Assembly: GCA_947589215.1 (NCBI GenBank)
Contig: CANQCL010000010.1
Coordinates: 1-64,000, forward strand
Reading direction: 5' to 3'
Source of the DNA: an uncultured Clostridia bacterium
Lineage (GTDB): Bacteria; Bacillota; Clostridia; Oscillospirales; Ruminococcaceae
Length of the DNA: 64,000 nucleotides
The translations under genes and the position numbers were made by a program. Under the pieces are notes generated by a model. It saw nothing but the letters and a program-made list of their open reading frames with translations, did no database searches and had not been told where the DNA came from. This document shows, piece after piece, positions 43,229 to 52,447 of the stretch (position 1 is the stretch's first letter; every line of letters begins with the position of its first letter).

Positions 43229-43664
43229 ATGGAATTCACAACATTAAACAATGGAATAAAAATGCCAATGGCAGGTATAGGTGTATTTATGATGTCAGCA
43301 TCTGAGGCTGAAGCGTCAGTTGAAAGCGCACTTAAGTGCGGATATTAAGCTTATGGCATGGTATCCTCTCGGACATGGTGATAAGAGTTTGATTGAGCAG
43401 CCGATATTCGGAGAACTTGCAAAGAAGTATGGAAAAACTAATGCTCAAATTATCCTGAGATGGCATATTCAAAGTGGAAATATAATTATTCCGGGTTCAA
43501 AAAATCCTGATCATATCAGAGACAACTTTGATATTTTCGACTTCTCTCTAACTGATGAGGATATGTCAGAAATCGCTAAGGTAGACAAGGGTGTAAGATA
43601 TTACACGGCAACTTCTGAGATAATTGCATCATACGCAAAGATGGAACTTCAGCCAGACCTATAA
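43229..43664 (+). pseudogene. Aldo/keto reductase pseudogene (internal deletion)
   Basis: 43229-43348 encodes the N-terminus (MEFTTLNNGIKMPMAGIGVF ... SALKCGY) and runs into TAA. The sequence then continues in another frame as DIKLMAWYPLGHGDKSLIEQ ... IIIPGSKNPDHIRDNFDIFD to 43664. About 140-150 residues between GY and DIKLM are missing, including the whole catalytic tetrad. The join at GGATATTAAG suggests deletion at a few bases of shared sequence. AAGGAGG precedes the ATG. Confidence 0.88.
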
Positions 43665-43700
43665 TAAGGATTTGTCTGACAAATTTCAGGAGGAAACATA

Positions 43701-44201
43701 ATGGGTAAATTACTGATTGTTTATTACTCGTGGTCAAATGGAAACACTAGGAATATTGCTGAAAGACTGCAAAAGGAGACAGGCGCTGATATTGCTAAGA
43801 TAGAAACAGTCAAACCGTATGAGGGTAGTTATCAGGACGTAGTAGATCAAGGAAAGCGAGAAGTTGACTGCGGATTTCAACCAGAAATCAAATCTATGCC
43901 GTGCAATATTACAGATTATGATATTATTGCAGTTGGAACTCCAACTTGGTGGTACACTATGGCTCCTGCCGTTTTGACCTATCTTAATAGTCAGGATTGG
44001 AACGGCAAGACTGTCATTCCGTTCATGACTAATGGCGGATGGCCCGGTCATGTGATCAAGGATATGGAAAAAGCCTGCAAGGGTGCAAAATTAGCCTGTG
44101 AAATGCAGGTACAGTTTGATTCATCTGGCGGAGATTACCTTGAAACACCTGAGAGAGATATTTTACAATGGATTAAAAACGTAAAAAATTTGTGCAAATA
44201 A
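43701..44201 (+). CDS. Flavodoxin (cytoplasmic)
   Basis: 166 residues without a signal peptide. YYSWSNGNTRNIAERLQKET is the FMN phosphate loop; VGTPTWWYTMAPAVLTYL and VIPFMTNGGWPGHVIKDM are the flavin-facing loops. CAGGAGG lies before the ATG. It follows the broken reductase by 36 bp, repeating the reductase-flavodoxin order of 36110-37452. Probably an electron carrier or NADPH-quinone-reductase-like protein. Confidence 0.92.
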   Translation: MGKLLIVYYSWSNGNTRNIAERLQKETGADIAKIETVKPYEGSYQDVVDQGKREVDCGFQPEIKSMPCNITDYDIIAVGTPTWWYTMAPAVLTYLNSQDWNGKTVIPFMTNGGWPGHVIKDMEKACKGAKLACEMQVQFDSSGGDYLETPERDILQWIKNVKNLCK

Positions 44202-44212
44202 GGCAAGGTTGA

Positions 44213-44494
44213 AACGGTGTAAATAGTCAATCTCAATATGATGACATATTTGACAAAACTGAATTATTTATTGCATACGGCTGTTTCATTGGTAAAAGTG
44301 ACAATTAGTGGTGGAGCAGAATATATAAAAGATTGATTAGTGACAATCATGCAGAATTAATTATTTATAATTATGATAAAGAAAATGAAGATGAAATTAA
44401 AGATAAGTTTATTAAAAATTTTTGTTTAGAAAATGATGACTTTAAAATAATAAACAAGGCAAAAGAACGAATTTATATTTATTGTAAATTTTGA
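44213..44494 (+). pseudogene. Remnant resembling the C-terminus of an AbiH/SIR2-like protein
   Basis: One frame open from 44213 except for a TAG at 44306-44308. It reads DKTELFIAYGCFIGKSDN-stop-WWSRIYKRLISD and AELIIYNYDKENEDEIKD. The pattern (hydrophobic strand, GxSxGxSD, WW, then a strand IIYNY) resembles the C-terminal part of AbiH-type abortive-infection or SIR2-like proteins (tentative, from memory). The N-terminal part is missing. It lies next to other broken defence-like genes. Confidence 0.35.
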
Positions 44495-44755
44495 CTCTAA
44501 AGTAGAATTTATTAGTCTACCTGATCTGGGTAAATAAAACTGATAAGCCTAACGCCATCTTAACCCATAAGTCCAAATGGCATTAATTTAAGTTTTCGGT
44601 TTTCAAAATATGATTATTATAACAGAAAATAAAAACTGTTTATATGAAATTGACTTTTTTCTAATAGTGATAGTTCAAGTGATAACTTAGGGTGATCGAA
44701 AATGCTACCTCTTTCCATGTGTTTTACGTAGATGTTTTGAACCCTTGTGTTCTAA

Positions 44756-44822
44756 ATGTCTATTTTTTATGCTGAAAACATGCGTGTTTACGTTGTTTCC
44801 GGCATATATCTTTTTTAGACAT
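44756..44822. repeat. Long imperfect hairpin upstream of the IS remnant
   Basis: ATGTCTA (44756-44762) and TAGACAT (44816-44822), with further pairing inside (TATGC/GCATA). No ORF. The rest of 44495-44875 shows no gene. Confidence 0.5.
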
Positions 44823-44903
44823 TACAATTTTTAATTTAAAATATCTGAAAAATTAAAGTGAAATCATAAAATTTGTGTAATCTGAACCCCAATATTCCAA
44901 TTG

Positions 44904-45430
44904 TTATTCAGTGAAAACACCGTGTTTTAAGGCATAATCCTTTTCTGCCTGACATGGTGTTTTATATTTTAATATGGAGTGGGGTCTTTTATTATTGTAA
45001 AACGATATATATTTATCTACTGTTTGTTTAAAATTTTTTTCTGATGTTAAATCAGTACGATATAATGATTCACGTTTTAATGAGCTAAAAAATGCTTCCA
45101 TTACAGAATTATCATATGGGGTACCTGGATCTGAAAAACTTTGTATAACATCAAGTGAAGCAAGATATTTTCTAAACGTAATAGATATAAAATTTCCTCC
45201 TTGATCACTATGGAAAATCAATCCGTTTTGCGGCTTTCGTGATTCATATGCTGATTTAAATGTTGATTTAATAAGTTGTGTACTGTTTTTTACAGCAATT
45301 TTATAACTAATTATTTTTCTGGAAAATAATTCAAGAATTGCACAAATTGAATATTTTATTTTATTAAATGTAAAGAAAGTTACATCACTTACCCAAACCT
45401 GATTTGGGGCAGATGTATTAAAATGTTGTT
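44904..45430 (-). pseudogene. IS3 transposase OrfB, integrase core (C-terminal fragment)
   Basis: The frame entered near 45430 reads NTSAPNQVWVSDVTFFTFNK, GLIFHSDQGGNF, FSDPGTPYDNSVMEAFFSSL and FYNNKRPHSILKYKTP, i.e. the DDE catalytic core (D in SDVT, D in HSDQG, E in NSVMEAFF). All three acidic residues are kept. It is cut from the N-terminal part by a frameshift and a TAA. Confidence 0.85.
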
Positions 45431-45466
45431 GAAGTACGTTCTTTTTCTAGGTGGTTTATTTAACTT

Positions 45467-45838
45467 TTAATATATCTTTTTTGAGTCAGTGCGAATACTG
45501 ACTAAATTCATCTCAAACATTAATTCCGAGACTAGACGTTCGCTGATTTTATATCCCTTGTTTTTTAAAACAGCTGCGATTTTTTTTGCTCCATATATTT
45601 GCTTGTTTGAATCAAAAATTTCTTTAATAATAGTTTTAAATTCTTCTCTACGTTTTGTCGAAAGTGTGTTTTCTTTTTTGTTTCTCCAAATATGGTTATA
45701 GAATGTATCTCTGGATACTTCTAAGGAATCGCACAATACATGAACACTGTACTTTCCGTACAGTTTTTCAAGTTCATATAGCTTGTCACGTAATGGTGAG
45801 TAAACTGTACAATTGACAGATTTAAGAATTGCTATCAC
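45467..45838 (-). pseudogene. IS3 transposase OrfB, N-terminal fragment
   Basis: 123 residues: SVHVLCDSLEVSRDTFYNHI (HTH-like) and KQIYGAKKIAAVLKNKGYKISERLV (HTH_21 domain), ending at TAA after SKKIY. Related elements continue with a KLNKPP-like stretch, which is visible just after the stop. Starts with ATGA overlapping the OrfA stop. Confidence 0.85.
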
Positions 45839-46056
45839 ATATCTGACTGACGTTCTACTGTTCGTCTGAGCTGTTGTAATTCCTTGTAAGTAAAGAGTTT
45901 TTCTTTTGATTCAAAATCAGGTCGGTACAATTTAATCCAACTATATAAGGTACTGGATGGAACACCTGAAATTTCCGTAATAGACCTAACTGTTTCTCCT
46001 GAAAAGTACTTAGTTACTAATTTTTGTTTTTCTTCTAGTGTAAATTTTCTCGTCAT
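45835..46056 (-). CDS. IS3 transposase OrfA
   Basis: 73 residues: FTLEEKQKLVTKYFSGETVR and SGVPSSTLYSWIKLYRPDFE form the HTH_Tnp_1 DNA-binding fold that recognises the element ends; ELQQLRRTVERQSDM is the leucine-zipper-like link to OrfB. Short but intact. AGGAG precedes the ATG. Without a working OrfB it cannot mobilise the element. Confidence 0.82.
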   Translation of the reverse strand: MTRKFTLEEKQKLVTKYFSGETVRSITEISGVPSSTLYSWIKLYRPDFESKEKLFTYKELQQLRRTVERQSDM

Positions 46057-46317
46057 AATAAATAACTCCTTTAAATTTAGTAGAGTTTTATTTTGAATAA
46101 TATTTATTAAAATTTGTAAAAAATTATTATATGTTGTTGTAAATATAGGAATTAAACTCCTTAATCCCTAAAAATGGTAATAATCTTATAATACTCTCGT
46201 CATTAGTATCCTCTTCATATATTATGTGCTTGATAATATACTCAATTGTAATACTCAGTGCATTATCTAAATACAACTTAGAGTATTGCAACAAATTATT
46301 CTTGTTAAAATCGTTAA

Positions 46318-47394
46318 TTGAAATATCAGAAGGAGATCTTACATGGTATTGACAAAAACCAAATTTTTGATTTTATTAAAAGATTAAACCCGTCTGAATT
46401 TTCAAATGATGAATTTAATTATAGTAAAAAATCAATGGGAGATATTGAAGTAAATAATGACGTATTTGTTAATTCAATTTTTGCAGGAGTAAGAAAAATT
46501 AAATTAAAAGGTCCACCACAAATTGATGAACGTCATATCAAACCTCTTAAACAATATATTTGGTCTGTCGTAAGAAAACTTACCCATAATGAGATTCTTT
46601 ATTTTGGATATACAATTCTTTAAAGTAATCCGACAGATTTATATGCTATGCGGGTAAAATTTCCTTTTATTTTTGTAGATGAATTTCAAGATAAAAACCC
46701 TGTTCAAACTCTATTGATAAAGTTAATTGGTCAAAAATCTACTGTTATTGGAGTTGTAGGAGATATTGCACAGTCAATATACAGCTTTCAAGGTGCACGG
46801 CCATATGATTTTAAAAATTTCTCAGCTCAGGGAGAACGTGAGCTAGAGGAGTACGTAATAAATGGAAATAGACGATTAACTAAGAATGTCGTGAATTTTT
46901 GTAATTTTTTGAGGAAATCTGATAGCAATGTCATACAGATTAGCAAACGCCCGTACGTTACAAATGATGAAGAAGTATTGTCGGAGTCAAAGAAAATTCA
47001 TTTTTTTATTGGTAACTCAAAGAATATAAAGAATGAAATTCAAAATGTTCTTAAGAAAGGTGGCGTTGTTTTAACAAGAGCATGGGCTGCTGCTTTTGAC
47101 TATATTCAAGGAATTGAAGAAAATCAATCAAAGTTATTAAAAAGAATTTATAATTACTACTATAATTCTTCTATTCAAATCAAAGATGAGATAGCGGAAC
47201 ATAATAACGTTACTTGGGTCAGAGCATTTCGTTTTATTTTCGGTTTATGGGAAAGTTACCTTAATGGATCGTTTATTGATGTACTTCAGGCATTAAAATT
47301 ATATGCTACGATTGATGTTAAAAAACTTCCACCAAAAGTAATATTTCAAATAAGCAAGCTCTCTCATAGTGTGTTTGGTGAAGTAACAGAATAA
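46318..47394 (+). pseudogene. UvrD-like helicase pseudogene (defence-type)
   Basis: 46318-46623 and 46648-47394 are in the same frame, separated by TAA at 46621-46623 within an otherwise continuous protein (HNEILYFGYTIL-stop-SNPTDLYAMRVKFPFIFVD). Walker B/motif II is FVDEFQD and motif III is GVVGDIAQSIYSFQGA; NGNRRLTKNVVNFCNFLR is motif IV-like. The N-terminal Walker A region is gone, and after 47394 a stop is followed by more in-frame helicase-like sequence (ERFNIEIRKMEF). UvrD-type helicases of this kind accompany Gabija-like and other antiphage systems; here it is dead. Confidence 0.75.
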
Positions 47395-47550
47395 AGCTAT
47401 ACTTGTAAGATAATTGAAAGGTTTAATATAGAAATCAGAAAAATGGAGTTTATGCACCCTGTTAATACTTTGAAACGTGTATAATATGAATAGAGTTCTC
47501 TGCGGAATATGAATTTAACGGAATTGTTAAAGTAAAAAAGGAGTACAGAT

Positions 47551-48060
47551 ATGCAGAAAAAATATGCCGGAATGGATTATGAGGAAGTCGTGCGGCTTTT
47601 TTCTGATTACATTACAAGAATGTGCGTTGTGTGGACGCAGAATTCAGAGGCAGCAAAGGATTGTTTTCAAAATACGTTTCTGAAACTATATCAAACTTCA
47701 AAGGAGTTTTATGACACAGAGCATATTAAGGCTTGGTTGCTTACTGTTGCCCGAAATGAGTGTCGTGATTACCATAGGACATTTTGGAACAAAAATGTGG
47801 ATAAAGGATATTTCTTTCAAGAAGAATCAATAAATCTATTGACATACGATGAGGAAACATCAGATCTGGTGGAGAAGTTGCATAGCTTGCCTATAAAATA
47901 CCGTGAAGTACTGATGCTATATTATTATCAAGGATATGACGTAAAGGAAACGGCTGAAATTCTCCATATCAATGTCAATACTGTGAAGTCAAGATTACGT
48001 CGGGGCAGGGAAAAGCTTGCAAAAATCTTTCAGCATACAGATGAAACAAATGGAGGTTAA
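47551..48060 (+). CDS. ECF-type RNA polymerase sigma factor
   Basis: 169 residues. Region 2: DCFQNTFLKLYQTS and IKAWLLTVARNECRDY; region 4: LPIKYREVLMLYYYQGYDVKETAEILHINVNTVKSRLRRGREKL. No region 1 or 3, so ECF. AAGGAG lies before the ATG. The stop overlaps the ATG of the next gene (TAATG), the usual sigma/anti-sigma coupling. Targets are not identifiable here. Confidence 0.93.
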   Translation: MQKKYAGMDYEEVVRLFSDYITRMCVVWTQNSEAAKDCFQNTFLKLYQTSKEFYDTEHIKAWLLTVARNECRDYHRTFWNKNVDKGYFFQEESINLLTYDEETSDLVEKLHSLPIKYREVLMLYYYQGYDVKETAEILHINVNTVKSRLRRGREKLAKIFQHTDETNGG

Positions 48061-49373
48061 TGATGGATTATAAAAAATTAGATAAGATAAAGACACCTGA
48101 GAAATGGCTAGATTTATTGGATACAGCAGTGAAATTTGAAAAAGATGGTCAAAATAGCAGCGAAATTCCCGTCGTAAAGAAAAAAAGACAAGGTATGCGG
48201 ACGGCAGCAATATTGATTTGTATACTGGTGTGCGTAACAGGAATCACAGCGGCAGCTACGAGTTCCGATATGTTCAAAGAAATTCTATCAGGTATTTTCG
48301 GTCAGAATAAAGTAACGGAGATTGACCGTAAGCAAAAGATGGATGCCAAGTCTTCAAATCTGCAAACGCCGGATATTGTGGCTGAATCTGATGATACCAT
48401 TGATTTAAAAGAAAATATGTTGGTTGAGGGAAAACAGGAGAGCTTTGTCGGTGAGTATCATTATGATAAAGAGGATAATGAAGTTGTGGATTGTGTGTAT
48501 GAGGTTGTGAAAGGCGGTCTTAGAAAACTGAAACCAGTACAATTTCAGGGAAATTATGATGGAGAACCATTTTCATTCGAGTATGTGACAGTAGGAAGTG
48601 AGATATATGGATTCAATTATTCAGATAACATAGCTGAGGTGTTCCACTATTTGAACGGCGATACGGTATATGCTGCTTTATATCAGATGAATTCTGATAA
48701 TGAGATAAAAAAAGAATGTATCGCTGCCTTAAACCTGAAGACAGGGGAGGTTACAAAGCTTTCTGGAGACAAGATGATCTGCAATTTTGTTATGTCTCCG
48801 GGTGGGAAAGTGATCCTCTGCAACCATAGGTCAGACGGTTACTGGTCTGTATATGACCTTGCGAAAAAAACTGAGAAACGGGTGGATAAGATAGATAGCT
48901 ATGCGCACACAGATGAGATAGAATTTGTCGATGATTATCACATTCTCACATTGGGAGAACCCTATTACGAATATAACACAGAATACTACACCACCCGGCT
49001 TATCAACCTGTCCACAGGAAAGGTTGATAAAGAATACGACGGATACGGCGAAATAAATATGCAATGGTCTTACACTCTAAAAGACAAGACGCTGAACCTT
49101 GTCTGTTTGACAAATAATAAGACCTTTTCTGTAGAAAATGTAGATGCTGCTGTCCAGCCAGTGTCTTCATCAGGCGACTATGTGTTGTTCGGAAACTGGG
49201 AAGAGGACGAAACGTCGCTCTATTTAATAAATCTTCAAAATCAGACCTATTTAAAATTAGATATTCCAAAGGCGATGAAGTCCAATTTGGAGATACATCT
49301 GGTCAAAAATAAAAAAATGATGTTATTGGCAAACGATGAGAAAGCTTATCTGGTGGATATCAGTTCCTTATAA
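48060..49373 (+). CDS. Membrane-anchored anti-sigma-type protein
   Basis: 437 residues. A short cytoplasmic N-terminus (MMDYKKLDKIKTPEKWLDLL, a likely sigma-binding helix), one membrane helix (MRTAAILICILVCVTGITAA, about 47-67) and a large external domain with repeated blade-like strands (EIYGFNYSDNIAEVF, TVYAALYQMNSD, YWSVYDLAKKTEKRV, SLYLINLQNQTYLKL), suggesting a beta-propeller. Translation is coupled to the sigma gene. Probably senses an envelope signal and releases the sigma factor; the signal is unknown. Confidence 0.75.
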   Translation: MMDYKKLDKIKTPEKWLDLLDTAVKFEKDGQNSSEIPVVKKKRQGMRTAAILICILVCVTGITAAATSSDMFKEILSGIFGQNKVTEIDRKQKMDAKSSNLQTPDIVAESDDTIDLKENMLVEGKQESFVGEYHYDKEDNEVVDCVYEVVKGGLRKLKPVQFQGNYDGEPFSFEYVTVGSEIYGFNYSDNIAEVFHYLNGDTVYAALYQMNSDNEIKKECIAALNLKTGEVTKLSGDKMICNFVMSPGGKVILCNHRSDGYWSVYDLAKKTEKRVDKIDSYAHTDEIEFVDDYHILTLGEPYYEYNTEYYTTRLINLSTGKVDKEYDGYGEINMQWSYTLKDKTLNLVCLTNNKTFSVENVDAAVQPVSSSGDYVLFGNWEEDETSLYLINLQNQTYLKLDIPKAMKSNLEIHLVKNKKMMLLANDEKAYLVDISSL

Positions 49374-49499
49374 TACTTTTAAAGATATTTACAAAATAAG
49401 AAATAGAAAGGATAAAGTCAAAAAATCTATGTGCTTTTTGTATTTTAGATGACAATATATTTTAATTTAATATTATATATCATTTAGGTAAGTAAGTTA

Positions 49500-49550
49500 C
49501 AATGAGTCAGACAAACTCTCATTGACAAATAGTAAATACAGTGGTATAAT
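49500..49550 (+). promoter_or_regulatory. Promoter of the surface-glycosylation operon
   Basis: TTGACA (49522-49527) and TATAAT (49545-49550), 17-bp spacer. CAATGAG (49500-49506) and CTCATTG (49518-49524) form an inverted repeat overlapping the -35 hexamer, a possible operator. Confidence 0.78.
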
Positions 49551-49590
49551 TTATATGTAGACTTATGTAAAAAGTATAAGGAGAGATAAT

Positions 49591-52407
49591 TTGGAGACGT
49601 TAAAAAAATTGAGAAAAAACACATATTTAATTTATACGCTTATTTTTATAGTTGTAGCCTTTTTAGCTTTTTTCTGGTTTATATATGTCGGAAACACTTT
49701 TATACACAATGTAGACGGATATTTACAGCACTATAGTTTTTTGGTGAAGCTTAGAAGATTTTTATCTGATATAGTGCACGGCAACGGCATTTCTTTATGG
49801 TCTTGGGATGCAGGCTATGGTGCTGATACGTTGGGAAATTTCGCAATTGTATTTTGTGATCCGTTTGCTTATATAGCCGCTGCTTTTAAGCCACAGTTTA
49901 TAGATATAGGTTATTCTATATCTGAAATTGTTCGACTTTATGTTGCTGGATTGGCTATGATTGCGTTTTTAAAATACAGAAAGAAAAGTTTTCTTCAATG
50001 TGTTATAGGAGGAATATCTTATGCCCTTTCTTCATGGGCTGTGGCAAGTATGGTACATGCCTTTTTCCTTAATCCTCTTGTGTTTTTTCCACTTTTAATA
50101 TTAGGAGTGGATAAAATTGATAAAGAGAAAAAACCCTTTGTTTTTGTTGCGGCTGTATTTTTGTCGATTATAACAAGTTTTTATTTTTCATATATGTCGG
50201 CACTTTTGACCATTACTTATATAATTATAAAGTACTTTTTTGAAAATGAAAATAAAAAAAGCATTTTAGACTTTTTAAAAAGATTCATAATATTTGTTTT
50301 TTACGCAATTTTAGGTGTTGCTATAGCGTCTGTAATATTTATTCCCGTATTTTACACGCTTGTTCATGCTAATAAGTCATCAGGTGTAGATATTAATGTA
50401 TTTTTAAATTTAAAAGAATTGATTTGTTATATACCAAGCTTTGTATCTAATATAGAGATAAACAGCAATTACTCTTATACAACCTTTTCAATGATTTGTC
50501 TTGCTATGGTTCCTGCGGCAATAATCGATTTTAAAAAAGGGATTAATAGGCTTCCATCTTTAATGGCTTTGATTTGCATTGTTATGGCTGCTTTCCCGAT
50601 TTTCGGAAGCATATTTAACGCATTAAGTTATTCCGTTGGAAGATGGTGCTATATGCTTGCATTTTTCTTTGTGTGGGCAAGCGTGAGTGCTTTGGATTTG
50701 GACAAGTTTAAAAATGAGGAATATAAAAAATCATATAAAACGATTTTAGTAGTTATTGTTATCGTTATTGCAGTAGCACTCATTGTATCAAAATTGATTT
50801 TCAATGTTTTTTCTGATGAAAGTTTGTATATAGGAATTATGAATCTGTTATTCTTGCTTGTTTTTGGATATGTTGTTTGTAGCAACAAGGAGTACAGGAA
50901 AATATCTAAGTCTGCGGTTGTTATAACGCTGATGGTTATTAATTTAGGACTAATGTATTTCCTAAAATATTCACCAAATTTATCAAATTATTTATCTAAT
51001 TTTATGCCTGCAGGTGATTCATACAAACAATATTCAATCGCCGCTCATAGAGCAGGATCAGAAATTGATGATAATGATTTTTATAGAATAGATCAGGTTG
51101 AAAATTCCACTTCAAGTGGATATGAAGTAACCGTTCGTTTACCAGCAAATGAAAATCTATTTTTCAATACCCGTTCTATATACAGTTACATTTCGACTAT
51201 AGACAATAGGATTTTTGAATATCACAAAGCGCTATGTAATAGTGCGGGTTATAACAGAAGAGTTTGCTTTTATTCAAATGATAATAGAAGTCGTATAAAT
51301 TATCTTCAGGGAGTTAAATATTTTATAGGTAATGATAAGAAAAAGAATTCTCATACATCGCAATATGCAGGTTATGGAAACATAAAATATAAAACTATTG
51401 ACGGTGTCAAGGTATTAAAAAATAAGTATAACGCATCACTAGGTTATGTATTTGAAAATACTATAAGTGAAAATGATTTTATGAAATATGATTATCTTGA
51501 CCGTGAACAAATAATGATGCAGGCTTGTGTGGTTTCTGACGATACTGAAACTAATGCTTCTGTTATTAAAGAAAGTAATTTAGACCTTAATTCCAAAAAT
51601 ATAGATTATAAAATTGAATCTGAAAGTGGATTAAGTTTAAGTGAGGGCAAAATAAAAGTAAAATCTATTAAATCGCGATTGACGATTAGTACAGGAATAA
51701 TTAAAAACAGTGAGGTCTATATTGTTTTTAGAAATCTGAAGAAAAAACCTTTTTCTTATAATGAATATAAAAAATACTGCTTAAACAATAAAATAAATTC
51801 AAAAATTGCTTCGTATAAATTTGATGCTAATAATATTTCATATTCTCCTTATGGAAATTTCGATATTTTTGTACAAAAATCAAAAATAAATAGAAGGCTT
51901 TTTAATTCAGAAGGCACAAATCAAGGAATTAACGGTATAAAGGACTATATGGCAAACCTTGGTTATTATGAATCGACTGACGGGAATATTACTATTGACT
52001 TTAAGTCAATAGGCGATTATACCTTTGATTCAATAGAAGTTGTTGCGGTATCTCAAGAAAACTTCGACGCTCAGGCTAAAACACTGGAGAACAACAGATT
52101 AAAAGTTACAACACTGCATGACAATTATATCAAAGGTACAGTAAATGCGGAAAATGACGGACTTTTATATTTAAGTATACCGTACAATGACGGCTGGAAG
52201 GTTTATATAGACGGCAAAGAGCAGGAGACTTATATTGCGGATGTTGCTTTTACCGGAGTTGATATTGAGAAGGGCGAGCATACTGTTGAGCTTAAATACA
52301 GACCAGTAGGATTTAAAGCTGGATTGCTTTTGAGTTTTACGGGAATAGTTGTGTTTGTTGTAATATTAATATTTAAAAGAATTAAAAATAGAAAAAAGTT
52401 AATGTAG
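49591..52407 (+). CDS. YfhO-family membrane glycosyltransferase
   Basis: 938 residues starting with TTG after AAGGAGAG. About twelve hydrophobic segments in the first 480 residues and a final one at the C-terminus, with a large external region between (about 480-900). Motifs fit YfhO (PF09586): HNVDGYLQHYSF near the start, WDAGYGADTLGNF, and DGLLYLSIPYNDGWKVYIDGK near the end. In Bacillus YfhO moves sugars from undecaprenyl phosphate to teichoic acid outside the membrane, working with CsbB and GtcA; both partner types follow in this operon. Confidence 0.85.
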   Translation: METLKKLRKNTYLIYTLIFIVVAFLAFFWFIYVGNTFIHNVDGYLQHYSFLVKLRRFLSDIVHGNGISLWSWDAGYGADTLGNFAIVFCDPFAYIAAAFKPQFIDIGYSISEIVRLYVAGLAMIAFLKYRKKSFLQCVIGGISYALSSWAVASMVHAFFLNPLVFFPLLILGVDKIDKEKKPFVFVAAVFLSIITSFYFSYMSALLTITYIIIKYFFENENKKSILDFLKRFIIFVFYAILGVAIASVIFIPVFYTLVHANKSSGVDINVFLNLKELICYIPSFVSNIEINSNYSYTTFSMICLAMVPAAIIDFKKGINRLPSLMALICIVMAAFPIFGSIFNALSYSVGRWCYMLAFFFVWASVSALDLDKFKNEEYKKSYKTILVVIVIVIAVALIVSKLIFNVFSDESLYIGIMNLLFLLVFGYVVCSNKEYRKISKSAVVITLMVINLGLMYFLKYSPNLSNYLSNFMPAGDSYKQYSIAAHRAGSEIDDNDFYRIDQVENSTSSGYEVTVRLPANENLFFNTRSIYSYISTIDNRIFEYHKALCNSAGYNRRVCFYSNDNRSRINYLQGVKYFIGNDKKKNSHTSQYAGYGNIKYKTIDGVKVLKNKYNASLGYVFENTISENDFMKYDYLDREQIMMQACVVSDDTETNASVIKESNLDLNSKNIDYKIESESGLSLSEGKIKVKSIKSRLTISTGIIKNSEVYIVFRNLKKKPFSYNEYKKYCLNNKINSKIASYKFDANNISYSPYGNFDIFVQKSKINRRLFNSEGTNQGINGIKDYMANLGYYESTDGNITIDFKSIGDYTFDSIEVVAVSQENFDAQAKTLENNRLKVTTLHDNYIKGTVNAENDGLLYLSIPYNDGWKVYIDGKEQETYIADVAFTGVDIEKGEHTVELKYRPVGFKAGLLLSFTGIVVFVVILIFKRIKNRKKLM

Positions 52408-52447
52408 AAAAAAGGAGGAACGCTTCCTTAGCGGAGCAGATAAAATT

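Larger units (their letters stand above)
44876..46056 (-). mobile_element. IS3-family (IS150-like) element, inactivated
   Basis: OrfA (46056-45835) and OrfB (45838 to 44904) on the minus strand overlap in the usual ATGA fashion, but OrfB has a premature stop and a frameshift near 45440-45470. TGTAATCTGAACCCC (44876-44890) beyond the OrfB end is a likely terminal inverted repeat; I do not find its partner near 46060-46100, so the other end may be truncated. Confidence 0.78.

Noticed and set aside
52408-52447. Hairpin between a GGAGG and the ATG of the CsbB-type gene as a structured translation start
   Set aside because: A second GGAG at 52433 sits at a normal distance from the ATG, so no special mechanism is needed. 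The similar case before 55106 is weaker evidence on its own.
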